Below the pieces are notes generated by a model. That model did not search any database and had not been told where the DNA came from. It was given only the letters and a program-made list of their open reading frames with translations. The translations under genes and the position numbers were made by a program. Below, piece by piece: positions 12,122 to 23,754 of a stretch of DNA of 64,000 bases. The stretch is from Sipunculus nudus. Its lineage: Eukaryota > Annelida > Sipuncula > Golfingiida > Sipunculidae. Position 1 is the first letter of the stretch, and each line of letters opens with the position of its first letter. The stretch spans positions 72,520,426 through 72,584,425 of the forward strand of contig CM049309.1 of assembly GCA_026874595.1 (NCBI GenBank). The letters run 5' to 3'.

Positions 12122-13552
12122 GGGATGGGGTAATAGTAACATGTAATAATAATAAAAAATTACAGGTTTTCAAAATAATAGTAATATTAATAGTAATAGA
12201 CAAGAAATTTTAACCTGTTATAGTAACAGTAATCTGTATAGAACACTTAGTTATAAGAATAATAGAAATTACTTGAACTATTACAACCTCTTGACCAAAC
12301 ATATTAGGGATGGATCGTTTGATTACATTGAAACACATGAAAGGGCTAAAAATGTAGTGTGATTTGTTCATGCTAGATGCTATCATGGTCCAGTGCACAG
12401 GGGGCTGTAGGTGATTACCAATAAGATAAACCCTGCAGTGGGCTTAATTGCAGATCCATTAACTAGGCTTGGTCAACAGGCCCAAACAATGCAGCTGTGC
12501 TTGGTAAGTTTACACATGCATTGTGAGGGGCAAGTTATTGTCAACTGAAGCTATAGACAGTGCTACTGCAGTGTGCTGCTGTTTGAGTACTTCAGAGGTA
12601 GACACTCTGATAGTTGATAACCTCTGAAGAGTTACTATATATTAATTAGTGGTGCCACAGACAGTGAATAAGGTCCTGTTTGTACTCATCAGTACTGCAG
12701 TCCAAGTACAATGGCTTGTAGAAATCTTAACGATTGTGTTTCTCATGTGTAATGAAACACCTGCTCAAGATAAATTAAAATGTGCTAATCTAAGGAGATG
12801 AAGTAAATAAGTGGTAGCCACAAAATTCACAGACTTCTGTGTTTTGATGAACATGAATAGGTTGAATTTGAATGCTGCAAGCAAGATGAACTATGTGCAC
12901 ATTGTATATTCTATGATTAAAAGCTACACAGATATACATATATATTACTGTGTTTATGTTGTGTTGAACTGGCACTAATAGTATTTAATTATACTAAATA
13001 GCACCAAACAGTACTTTAGTACTTCTTTCATGATTATTCAACCTCACTCTTTCTTTTAAAACTGTACTTAACATGAAGTTTTTTTTTTATTTTACTTTCC
13101 TGTTGAACATTGTGTGAAATGAATAATTATATGTAAAAAATAGTGTCTTTAACCGTGGTGAATATGAACATACCGGAACTGGGTTGGACTAACCATCAAC
13201 TGGCTAGAAATAATGCTGAACTGAGCCGAATTTCGCACATTATACTATAGGATTTAAAACTAATTAATTTCATTTTTAATGGAGAACAAAAATTCCTAAA
13301 ATTGCAATTTAAATATACGAACATATATTAAAGTATCACCAACTGCATGGGGGTTGGTCAGCATATTTTCATATCACTGTTTGAAAGTAATACTAATAGT
13401 AATAAAAAGTAAAGTAATAGTAATAATAACAGAAGCCAAGTATTAGTAATACTAATAGTAATAAATGAACAATGTTGTAATAGTAATTTTAATAGATGGA
13501 TTAAGAACTAATAGTAACAGGAATAGAACCTTTGTAAAAGGGCCCATCTCTG
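12122..13552. mobile_element. hAT-like non-autonomous element with TAATAG repeats (copy A)
   Basis: The left end GGGATGGGGTAATAGTAA faces an inverted right end GGGCCCATCTCTG. Both are flanked by ATATATAA (12114-12121 and 13553-13560), an 8-bp candidate target duplication. Because the insertion site is an AT repeat, that duplication is weak evidence alone. TAATAG-type hexamer repeats occur at both subterminal ends, exactly as in copy B at 15903-17830, whose duplication is unambiguous. No transposase is encoded. Confidence 0.6.
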
Positions 13553-13644
13553 ATATATAAATATATATGAGACAATTTCCATACTTTTATATAATATATA
13601 TTAAAATAATGATTTTAAAATCGTTTTATCATATTTCCAACATA

Positions 13645-13697
<53 letters not shown>

Positions 13698-13844
13698 GGT
13701 GTAATAGTTAATTGAACAAATGTAACATAAACGTATATTTATTAATTTAAATTGATATATTTTTTTAAATATTTAAATTATGATGTGTATATATTTATCG
13801 AATATAATTAATTGTTTGTGATTACTTACCCATAAAATTTCTTG

Positions 13845-16800
13845 TTTTTTAGCTCAGCTGACTATAAGTCATCTGAGCTATAGTCGTGGCCCATTGTCCG
13901 TCGTCCGTCCGTCCGTCCGTAGATGTGGCACGTTTTAAAACCGTAAGACCTAGGAATCCAAAATTCAGCATAATGTTAGATGTCCCCAAGATCTCCTACC
14001 AAGCCGAAAACTGGGTCTTTGCGACTTCGTTCCTTTGAAAAATTAAAGAAAAACCTCAATTTTTTATTAAAATCCTATTTTCACACTTCAGGACTGCCTA
14101 ATATCAAAACCACTCATCTGTTTTTCCTCATATTTACCATAAATATTCCTCTATATAGTTCCTATGTACATGCCAGAAATTAAGTCTGTAAAGTATAAAT
14201 TCTTTAAGTTATGGGCCCAAACATAATGGACATTGTAAAAAATCAGGAAAAATAATAACTCACTTAAAATGAAAAATTTTGAAACTAGAGTCTATTTTCT
14301 CAAGTATATAACTATGTTTAATTAAGATTCAATTGTTTACCCAAAATTAGATCTGAATTTTGTAAATTTTTTAAGTTATTAGCATAAAAAAAAATCAGTA
14401 CCTTAAATTTTGCCCAACTTTGACCATGGCACGTTTTTTTCCTGTAAGCACCATTGATTTAATTTTCACAGCATGTAAACATAAATATATTTAGTTTGTC
14501 TAAATCTGAAATTTGAAAATAAAAGCTTGAAAATTAAGCTAGTTATTGATTTTTTTTTCTGTAGTCACTTGCTTTGATTACAGATGTAGGGTCCCACTCC
14601 AGGTCACTGGAAGTCAGCTATGCCAGGGTTTCTGATTTGTTACAGTCACTGGGGGAGATCCCCTGCTGTGACAGGTGTACAGTTATTCTCATATCATCAC
14701 CCCCCCCCCCCCTGCAAACCCAACCCACCAAGTGTTATGCAGTAATTGTTATTGTTTTCACTGTATCTCCTTAATTGGGTCTTTGCGACTTCATTCTTTT
14801 GAGAAATTAAGGAAAAACCTCAATTTTTTTTTTTAAAAACCTATTTTCACACTTCAGGACTGCCTAATATCAAAACCATATATTTCTCTATATAGTTCCT
14901 ATGTACATGCCAGAAATTAGGTCTATATTATATAATTAAAAAGTTATGGGCTCAAACATGATGCGTTTTGTAAAAAAATCTGGAAAGATATTTGATCACT
15001 TAACACAAAACATGTTAAAACTAAGGACTTTTTTTTCCAGTAATATAATTTTAATTAATCAAAATTAAATTGTATACCCAAAATTAGATCAATATCTTTT
15101 AAATTTTTAAACTATTGGCAAAAATAAAAAATTGGTACCTTAAATTTTGCCCAACTTTGACCATGGCACATTTTATTCTTGTAAGTATATTTCATATAAT
15201 TTTCACAGCCAGTTAACATATGGATTTAATCTGATGAATTTGAAATTTGAAAGTATAAGCTTTAAAAATAGTCTGTTTATAGCTGTTGAAGTTTTTTAGA
15301 GGCCTTAATGTATTTGTATTTTCTAGCATCATGATCCCACTTTTGTTTACTACAACCTTGCCTGGTAATCCAAAAATTGGCATAATGTTAGATGTCCCTA
15401 AGATCTCCTTCCAAGCCAAAAAACTGGGTCTCTGTGACCTTTTTCCTTTGAGAAATTAAGGAAAACCTCCATTTTTATTAAAATCACATTTCCACTTCAG
15501 GAAATCCCTAATATCAAAACCACTCACTTTTTTTCTTCATATTTTCCATAAATAATTGTCTATATATAACCTATGTACATGCCGGAAATTAGGTCAGTAC
15601 TATATTATTTAAAAAAAGTTATGGGCCCAAACATAAGCACTTTTAAAATTTTGCCCAACCTTGACCACAGCATGTTTTTTTCTTGTTTTATATATATCTA
15701 GGTAAGGATGTCAGTAGGTGGGGAATTAATCAATTGTATACCAAAATTTAGATCTTAATTTCGCAATTTTTTTAAGTTATTAGCATAAATATAAAATCAG
15801 TACATTGAATTTTGCTCAACTTTGGCCATGGCACATTTTTTTTCCTGTGACAACTGTGGATTTAATTTTTAAAACATGCACCCATAAGGATTTAATCTGT
15901 TACAAACATGGGGTAATAGTAATAAGTAATAGTAATAGTAATAGACTATTACAGCTTTTCCATATAATAGTAATAGTAATAGTAATAGACTAAAAAATTT
16001 GAGCTGTAATAGTAATAGAAACAGAAGGCAAAGTAATAGAGTAATACATATTACTTTCTATTACTTCCTGTGAGCCCCTTGATCATTAAGCATATCAGCA
16101 AATAATGCTGAACAGACTTATTTCTTGTCCAGTAACTGCCCAGGATGTGCCTATTGTTGAGGCAAGCATTGGCCAGCTGCCACATTGCTGGTGACCACTG
16201 GTGCTAATTACATAAGAGTACTGGACAGAGTAGGTCACAGCCAAATAATTTACCTGGCACAATCTGACCTTTGATTAGTAAACCATGGATAAACAGAGGC
16301 ATGTTTGATGATAAGAGACAGATAAATATAGTGTTTTATTATTGTGATATGTACATCTTATCTCACATCCATCCATCCATATGCATATTCTGAAATGTAC
16401 CTAGATTTGTTTTCACAAGCCAGTTTGCATTTTAATCATACAAATTGCAATAACACATCATTCAAGAAAAATATAATATGGAACCAGATACAGTGCAGAC
16501 CCAAAATGTTCATGATAAGCTTATGGTGTTTTCACTACCCATAATGTACTGAAGCCTACAATGCTATAAACTCAGACCAGTACTACAATCACTTGGATAA
16601 AGTCATACTGCAGGCACATGTATTATCTAGTTAATTTATATACATATTCTTTTAAAACTATTCTTTTAATACTTGTCTGTTATTTCATAGTACCAATTTT
16701 GCAGACCTTCATTCAGTATCTAAAATTATGTTAATTTATATTTTGAAAATTAAATAAACCATTTTTTCATTATATTAATTTATTTGATTATATAATATGA

Positions 16801-18842
16801 GAATATAAGTAACTGTTCATATTTTATTATTTAATATCTTATATAAAAAATATATATATTTATATATAAATATATAAATTTTGATATCAAATAATTAGAT
16901 CCTGTTATGTACAAAATTTAAAGTACAAGATTGTTTAATACCAAATTTAAATAATAATATTTTATTTGTTTTGTAAAATTGATGTAAGTTTTAATCACTC
17001 TCCACATTCCTAAATTATCCTATATGCTTGTTTTGCTGCAATAAAGAACGGCATGCCTGAAGAATAAAAGCCATGCCTGCTTCCATTTTTGTAAAGTTTA
17101 CCACCTCTCTGTTCACTCTCAAGATGTATTATGTGATGGAATAAAACGTGGCATCACATCCAAATGAACATATACACCCGAGAAGATGAGGAACCTTTGT
17201 CTCCAGTTTGTTTCTGTCCAGAATCTTGACGTAAACATTATTTTTATAGTGGAAGTATGTACTATAAAATAAATTTATGTGAAATATATATATGAAAATA
17301 ATATAAAATGTACAAGCATGCATATAATTATAAATCAATATTTTACATATGCCAAGGCCTTTACAATGGGTTGCTTTTAATTACATGTATTCAAGAGTTC
17401 ATACAATTATCTTATAATTTCGACTTGAAACACCCCAATAACAATCATTGAGGTTTCAAAATATTAAAAAAAAAACAGAATTAAAGAAGCTGAAATAATA
17501 AAGATTTCCAGTATTATTAGGCTTCTTGTAAATGACAATAACACAGTATAAGAAAATTGTGTAGGTAACTGGATGATATAGTTGCTTTTAATATTATTTA
17601 AACATGTGATTGTAGTGCTAGTTTATAGCACTCATGGCTGCGCAAGGTCTAGAATTCTACCATCAGTTTAAGTACAAGTAATAGTAATAGTAATAGATAC
17701 CCCTGTAATAGTAATAGTAATAGTAATAGAAGATAAAATGTGGTAATAGTAATAGTAATAGTAATATCAGAAATTGAAAGTAATAGTAATAGTAATAGTA
17801 ATAGAACAACTGTAATAGACCCCATGTCTGATCTGTTAAATATTGAAATTTGAAAATAAAAGCTAAAAAATTAGGCTAGTTATTGAATTTTTTTGGAGGC
17901 TCTTGTTGTATTCACTTAGATTGTACAGCAGTCCATTTGGTCTCTGTAGGTCAATCAGTGTAGCTCTCTATGCACCCCCGGCTGTTGTTATGTATCTTAT
18001 CACCAGGGCAAGCTTGAGCTTGATCAGGCTGTCTGCAGTTAATACCACAAGGAGCCATTCTCTCTCTCTCCCCCCCCCCCCCCCCATTCTGTTGATAGAC
18101 CTGTACTATTAACAAGATTAATATTATTATTTCACATATTTTTCAGCAAGGAGCAGTAACAACAGAGACCCCCAACCCCCACCCCCCGCCCCCACTTACC
18201 CCTTCAATTCACAGGACTAATAAACAAGACGAATCTTATAATTTTATGTTAAATATATTCTTTTTGTTTAGACTTGGACAATTTTGATTTTTTTTAAAGA
18301 AAAAAAAATGTTCAGCAATTTAATTCTAATATTCAAATGTGATAAAATATTAGGATCAAATGTAAGTGCTAACTGACAAGATTTAAGAAGATGTAAATAC
18401 TTTGTAGCATTTCATTCATATCTCTGCTATATCCGGGCCTAGGTGTGAATAACACTGTTAGACTTAGTTTTAAAATCAGGAATATTGGTCAAACTTTGTG
18501 GGATTATTTTTTTCACTTATATGGCCATATATTTAGCTTTTGAAAACTTAATTACCTTCACACATTATTTGTTTATGAAATGTTACTTTTATATAACACT
18601 TACCTTAGGCCCATTTTTTCCCTTGGTGGTTTCAGGTCAAAGGTTTAATTTATTACACAGTGCATATGCTTTAGCTTATGTCAATTATTCCATAATTTAC
18701 AGAGTTTCATTTTAGCAGGGCCATTTTCTCTTAGCTTTTGAAATGGTAATATAAAAGAATAACCAAAAGAAATAGAATATTTTGCAGTTACTAATATTTT
18801 CCAAAATTCAGCATAGCAATGTGACCCATGGGTCCCTTGTTT
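13845..18842 (+). repeat. Interspersed element, hairpin / GACCCATGGGTC family, copy 2 (with nested hAT)
   Basis: The left end is a near-perfect palindrome (AGCTCAGCTGACT, ATA, AGTCATCTGAGCT at 13851-13879) followed by CCGT repeats. The right end is GTGACCCATGGGTCCCTTGT (18821-18840). Inside, the left body (CCTAGGAATCCAAAATT..., TTCAGGACTGCCTAATATC, TTTGCCCAACTTTGACC) is repeated three times (about 13925-14570, 14776-15300 and 15360-15895). A hAT-like element interrupts it at 15903-17830. C runs lie at 14700-14712 and 18070-18085. Confidence 0.7.
15903..17830. mobile_element. hAT-like non-autonomous element with TAATAG repeats (copy B)
   Basis: The sequence ATCTGTTA occurs immediately before (15895-15902) and after (17831-17838) the element, a clear 8-bp target duplication. 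The ends are inverted: CAAACATGGGGT on the left, and ACCCCATGTCTG on the right, which reads CAGACATGGGGT on the other strand. An 8-bp duplication and a CA-starting short inverted repeat are hallmarks of the hAT superfamily. Both subterminal regions carry long runs of TAATAG hexamers. The interior has no transposase, so the element would depend on a partner. It sits inside the larger interspersed element. Confidence 0.8.
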
Positions 18843-19198
18843 GGAATCCGGTCTACATGGATGAGGTAATGGGTGTATACGGACAGACGTATGATGTTCA
18901 GGATTCATGTAATGGAGAAGTAAGAGGCGTATCAATGTCATATCATCAGGCATGTCATGGCTTGTGTTGATTGATACTATTATGAGTTGTGGTGAGTTGG
19001 ATCTGTTTTTGAATTGTTATATTGTTTAATAAATGATGTTCACTTGACACAGATGTCTGTTCTAACTAGCTTGTGAAGCTTACATTCATTTGTGCTGCTT
19101 GCCATGTGTGACAGGATAGTGTATGTGGTTTTGATGCCTGTGCCAATGTCTGATGGCTCAACATGGCTTGTGTACTGGGGTGACTGAGGGGTTTCCGA

Positions 19199-19470
19199 CA
19201 GGGGTGACTTGCCAGCTTGTGATGTTTACATCCATTTGTGATGTTTGGTATGTATAGGAGAGTAGTGTATGTCCCTTTAATAAATTTGTGATGTTTGCAT
19301 CCATTTGTGATGGCATCTCAGGAAAGAGGGGTCTGGCAGGGGTGACTTGGTAGCTTGTGATGTTTACATCCATTTGTGATGTTTGGTATGTATAGGAGGG
19401 TAGTGTATGTCCCTTTAATAAATTTGTGATGTTTGCATCCATTTGTGATGGCATCTCAGGAAAGAGGGGT
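19199..19470. repeat. Tandem duplication, two ~138-bp units
   Basis: Two consecutive copies start at CAGGGGTGACTTG (19199 and 19337). Each contains several copies of the shorter word TTGTGATGTTTNCATCCAT, so the unit is itself built from a shorter repeat. The copies are almost identical. Confidence 0.9.
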
Positions 19471-19657
19471 TGTTTTGAAAGTACTACCCTAAATTGTGCC
19501 TGGTATACTAATATGAGACTTAGCAGTCAGTTTAGACCCATCATGGAAACGAAGACTGATATGAATGAAAGATTCTATACCCGGGCCATTTTGTTTTCAA
19601 ATATATGACGAAACACCACAAAACACTTATTATCTCTTTAATTAGGAAGAAAATATG

Positions 19658-19880
19658 GTACTACTATAGAACGCGGGCTTCACTGCCCGGCCAACAACCA
19701 TATAGGATACTGCTGCTTGCATCTTAATTTTGCCACTTATTTTTATCTGCCACTTACACTCTCTTCCATCACATAAATCCTAAACATCATAATGTCTGTC
19801 AGTATACACTCATAACCTAGTCAAAACAGTGAATGAGTGATCCTACATTAGCTCGGAAGCCCACGTTCTATAGTGGCTCC
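19658..19880. mobile_element. MITE with ACTATAGAACGYGGGCTTC terminal inverted repeats
   Basis: The left end ACTATAGAACGCGGGCTTC (19663-) and the right end GAAGCCCACGTTCTATAGT (19856-19874) are inverted copies with one mismatch. They enclose ~220 bp of non-coding DNA. A lone end of the same kind is at 47963-47983. A more diverged full copy is at 55702-55950, sharing the internal sequence that includes TATACACYCATAAMCTAGTC. Confidence 0.75.
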
Positions 19881-20848
19881 AAAAATACTAGTACCAGTGA
19901 ATGAATATTTACTTAACTGATATATGTGTACAATATTAGGCACAAAATCAGTAAAAAAACATAAAACGAGTATTTCATATATATGGTCGGCATGATGACA
20001 CTTGACAGCACAGAGCAGTCATATTTCATAATTATGCTACTGCCCCCTGGCGGAGCTGTGGTAAATTACTGTGAATCATGTTTTGGGTGATTAATGGAAC
20101 AAAACATTTACTTGTTATAAAAGTGAAAATAAGATTCTCTGTGTGTATTATTGTATTTGGTAATATTCCCAATATAACAAATAACAACTGACTTTATTGG
20201 CTTTATAACTAATACAAAAATAACACAAGGGTTCTTTATCATTTTGTTTTAGAATGTGTAAATTAGAAAAATAACATTTTTTATGTTTTAATAGTAAGTT
20301 GTTACAGAATTTTAAAATATGAATAACTTTTTATTGTACCATTTTTTAAATTTAAAAAAAAATCTTTATGCATTGATGTTTGTTACAGAATAAATAAAAT
20401 GTGAATTGCATCTTAATAGAACATTTTAAAAAAATATGGATTATTTATTGTTTTATTATTTGTATGATTATTTATATAGCATTTAATAGAACAATTAAAA
20501 AAACATTTATGTATTTATCAGTTATTGTTTTATACCAGCTAATAAAAATATAAAATGCATGGATATTTTTCTGTACACATATAAATACTGATGCTTATTA
20601 AAAAATAATAAAATGATTTGCTGCTTGTGAAAGTTCTTTATTCTCAAAATACATGAAGGCTATTATTTACAATATGAAAACAAACAAGCTTACTTATTTT
20701 AACATTTAATTGTAGTTTAATAAACGTTATTTACCAAAAAAAAAATCAAATTCTGTAATCATTCAATGAGTTGTGGTGAGCTCACTATGTCCACAGCAAT
20801 GCTGGTCAGGCTTCTTGGCTACCCCAGGTTTCTTTGGAATCGCAAAGT

Positions 20849-21900
20849 CTACATGCTTGCTCTGATGTATTTTCCGTCTTTCAGTTCGTCTATGGCTGTG
20901 CGTAAATACTTGCTGAAATGTCCCTCTTTTGAATCATCAGAGAGCAGCAAGATGCTGTCAAGCTTGAAAAATTGTTTGTGGTGTGGACAAAGTTCGTATT
21001 CACTAAATCTGTGCAGGCAATGCCGCAAGCTTAACATCTGAAGCTTGACCTGAGAGTTTATCAGAGTATAAACTCTCACAAAGGTCCAGCAGCCTCTGGC
21101 TTTTCCAGTTCACACACACTTTTATCAAGTGGTTGACAGACTCACTATTGTTGTTGGTCCATAGCTTGTCTTCACTGGCCGAACGCTTGTTTACATTCTC
21201 CAGTAGAAGGGGTTGCAATCAGTCGAATTTAGACACTTTTTCATCTGCCTGGTTGCACAAGTCATGGGGCTTATCTTTGAAACTGAATGTTTCTTCCACA
21301 TGAAAGAGTCCATCAGGGCTGAATATCTTGTTCACAGTTTCTTTGTGCTTCTGGGTATCCACTCCAACCGTGTCCTCTAAAATCTCTCAACATTTTCCTT
21401 TAAATGTCTTGTACACAAGTACCGTTTTGCTGTCAGAAAGACGTTATCAAGGGCTTTAACAATTGCTTTATCTTCATCACTTCCCAGGCAAATCTCTGTA
21501 CTGGATATTGTTCCCTGAAAATTCTGCTGAATGTGTGAGAAGAACTGATGGTATGAATCATACGCTCTATCCCATTGAAGAAAGAGAGGGCATATCATTA
21601 TCAGGTGTTCTTTGGTGTCTCCTCTTAACATGCGCAGATTCTTGTTGACAATAGAAGTTACATAGCACGGTCCATGGTTGAACATTCTATCAATGCTAAT
21701 GACAGTTCCAGCCCCAACAAAGGCACACAGATCATCCATTTATTCCAGCATGTACAGAATGGGTCCTGGGGGCTTTCTTTTATAATTAGTCAGCACAAGC
21801 CCCTGAATGTGTGGATGTTCGTTGACCATAGATATCACCTGCAACACATCATCTGCTATGTTGCTCCCTGCTGCCGTTCCTGTTCTCTTGCACAAAATGT
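20849..21900 (-). pseudogene. Decayed MULE-type transposase fragment
   Basis: Read on the minus strand from about 21900 down to 20849. Recognisable blocks are GLVLTNYKRKPPGPILYML, then CAFVGAGTVISIDRMFNHGP, then FLQWDRAYDSYHQFFSHI, then LGSDEDKAIVKALDN with LCTRHLKENVERF, then WTNNNSESVNHLIKVCVNWK. Their order and spacing match the Mutator-like (MULE) DDE transposases common in marine invertebrates. The GSDEDKA and CTRHL-N region is the conserved heart of the fold. It is broken by a stop at TAA next to 21740, a stop after 21377 and frame changes near 21220 and 21080. It is a remnant and cannot encode an enzyme. It lies antisense in SNAPC5 intron 1. Confidence 0.75.
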
Positions 21901-22050
21901 GCTGCATACACATATATAATTATACATATCAATAGAATCATGCCAGCAGAATATAATGTGTCTGATTTCTAGATACGTTCCCATTCATAATGCACAAATA
22001 CTGCAAATGCATATATGGAATGCAACCTTAAATCAGGTACTCTTTTCTAG

Positions 22051-22143
22051 GTTGAAGAGCTGGCTTTGATGAGTCTAGTGAATGAAGGGAACACCACAAG
22101 AGAAGACCAGGATGAAGTCCAAGCCAAGCCAGAGCAGTCACAG
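22051..22143 (+). CDS. SNAPC5: SNAPC5 exon 2 (codons 35-65)
   Basis: It begins after the acceptor TCTTTTCTAG and ends before the donor GTTAGT. Its 93 nt keep phase 0 on both sides. It encodes VEELALMSLVNEG and a Glu/Gln-rich segment. The VEELAL block follows LNRLK directly across the exon junction, as in human SNAPC5 (LNRLKVEELALQSM), which confirms the join to exon 1 despite the 11-kb intron. If intron 2 were retained, the frame would run on for 36 codons through the adjoining minisatellite. Confidence 0.9.
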
Positions 22144-22179
22144 GTTAGTGCGAGAGAAAATCTTTCTCCAATTCTTATA

Positions 22180-22565
22180 TTACTGTCAACACTCCTGACA
22201 TTTCTGTCTTCACTCCTTACATTTCTGTCTACACTCCTTACATTTCTGTCTTGACTCCTTACATTTCTGTCTACACTCCTTACACTTCTGTCTTCACTCC
22301 TTACATTTCTGTCTACACTCCTTACATTTCTGTCTTCACTCCTTACATTTCTGTCTACACTCCTTACATTTCTGTCTACACTCCTTACATTTCTGTCTAC
22401 ACTTCTTATGTTTCTGTCTTCACTCCTTACATTTCTGTATTCACTCCTTACATATCTGTCTTTACTCATAACACTTCTGTCTACACTTCTTACATTTCTG
22501 TCTACACTCATTACAGGTCTGTCTACACTCATAACATTTCTGTCAACACTCATTACAGGTCTGTC
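22180..22565. repeat. 21-bp minisatellite, about 18 units, in SNAPC5 intron 2
   Basis: A unit close to ACTCCTTACATTTCTGTCT is repeated with alternating AC/TC variants (GTCTACACTCC and GTCTTCACTCC), starting some 40 bp after the exon 2 donor. The last units drift to ACTCATTACAGGTCTGTCT. Because 21 is a multiple of three, the array creates long spurious open frames on both strands. Confidence 0.95.
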
Positions 22566-22718
22566 CAGGGTAGTCAGTTTTAACGAAGCCGCAAAGATGG
22601 TGTACTGGAATTTTTGGTATACCTACTGGAAAATAAAATGTATGCCTGTCCAGTTCTTATGCATGAGTGACATAATTTTCTGAGTGAGGATATTTTGCTT
22701 TCTGATCAGATGACTTAT

Positions 22719-22980
22719 GTATATGTTGAGGGAAGAATGAGAATCTGGGAAGATCTGAAATCCTCCCAGGAAAAATTAGAATTCTGATTTTTCCTGGGAG
22801 AAATAGTATGAAATGATTCTCATTTTTCCCGGGAAGAATGGGAATTCCCATCATTCCCTGGAAAAATCAGAATTCTCATTTTTCCAGGGAAAAATCAGAA
22901 TTCTAATTTTTCCTGGGAGGATTTCAGATCTTCCCAGATTCCAGATCTTCCCAGATTCTCATTCTTCTCTAGACATATAC
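22719..22980. mobile_element. Foldback / palindromic element with ~80-bp arms
   Basis: The left arm (22719-22800, starting GTATATGTTGAGGGAAGAA) and the right arm (22884-22980, ending CTCTAGACATATAC) are near-perfect inverted copies. The match runs through AAATCCTCCCAGGAAAAATT. The right arm has one extra ~17-bp duplication of AGATCTTCCCAGATTCC. The loop itself contains further inverted GAATTC and CCCGGG words. It would form a long hairpin in RNA or single-stranded DNA. No coding sequence. Confidence 0.85.
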
Positions 22981-23672
22981 AAAACTGAATGATCCTCAGC
23001 TACAGGATATACTGGACCTATATTTGACTATAAAGGTTTAAATATCCATCCTGTAGTTTGTAGTGGGAAGAAAAGTGTTATTTGGATATATGTGTGTGAA
23101 CTGCATTGTTACAATACAGTCAGTACAAACTGTACAGTTCTTGAGCTCTGTAGCCCTGTATTTTCAATGTAAGCTTATCTTATGATTAGGTTATATGGGC
23201 AGGGCATGTCTCTTTTAATCATTGGTGTCACAGTGATAACTTACCAGGGATTCAATGGATTTTTTTTTAAAATTCAGTATAAATAATACCAATAATATAT
23301 CTCACCTTTGTTTTATTCTTGGAAAAATCTGCATATATTTATTGAGATCAATGGTCACCTCTTTGTGGAAAGTAACTTTCCAGTAACTCAGTAGATTTTA
23401 ATAAAACTTGCTATGAATGTTTACCTCTCACCAATGTTTGATACGCGGCAAAGTCTGTGCATAATGAATGACATGTTTAATCATCATGACATGCTTATTG
23501 CACCCTTTTACAGTGCTCTTGATTGACTATTTAAAGTGAATCACTTGAGGATAAGGTGAGATGTGTATCCATGTGTATTTGCTCAAGAAGTTTCTTAATT
23601 ATTGAATGTTATCACCATTTCTTTTTCACACATATCGGTAAAAAGTGACTGACTATTTTGTTCTTCCTTCAG

Positions 23673-23754
23673 ATGGTTTCTACACATGACACAGAGGACA
23701 ACCAGCTATTAAACCAGCAACCCCTTGCTCTTGGTCAGCCCCAACACCAGCAAG
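23673..23754 (+). CDS. SNAPC5: SNAPC5 exon 3 (codons 66-92 plus one base)
   Basis: It lies between the acceptor TTCTTCCTTCAG and the donor GTCAGG; 82 nt, entering in phase 0 and leaving in phase 1. It encodes MVSTHDTEDNQLLNQQPLAL and a Gln-rich end. This poorly conserved linker corresponds to the variable region of human SNAPC5 before its acidic tail. Support comes from splice sites and phase rather than residue identity. Confidence 0.75.

Larger units (their letters stand above)
10848..22050 (+). other. SNAPC5 intron 1 (11.2 kb), packed with repeats
   Basis: Bounded by the donor GTATAA and the acceptor TCTTTTCTAG. From left to right it contains a solitary hairpin end (~10928), AT-rich low-complexity DNA (11500-12000), two hAT-like elements, a large interspersed element (13845-18842), a tandem duplication (19199-19470), a MITE (19658-19880) and a decayed MULE transposase (20849-21900). 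No host exon was recognised inside. Confidence 0.75.

Noticed and set aside
22047-22553. 168-codon minus-strand frame with seven-residue repeats (RNVRSVD type)
   Set aside because: Entirely a by-product of the 21-bp minisatellite, whose unit length is a multiple of three. Both strands stay open for that reason, and it overlaps SNAPC5 exon 2 on the other strand.
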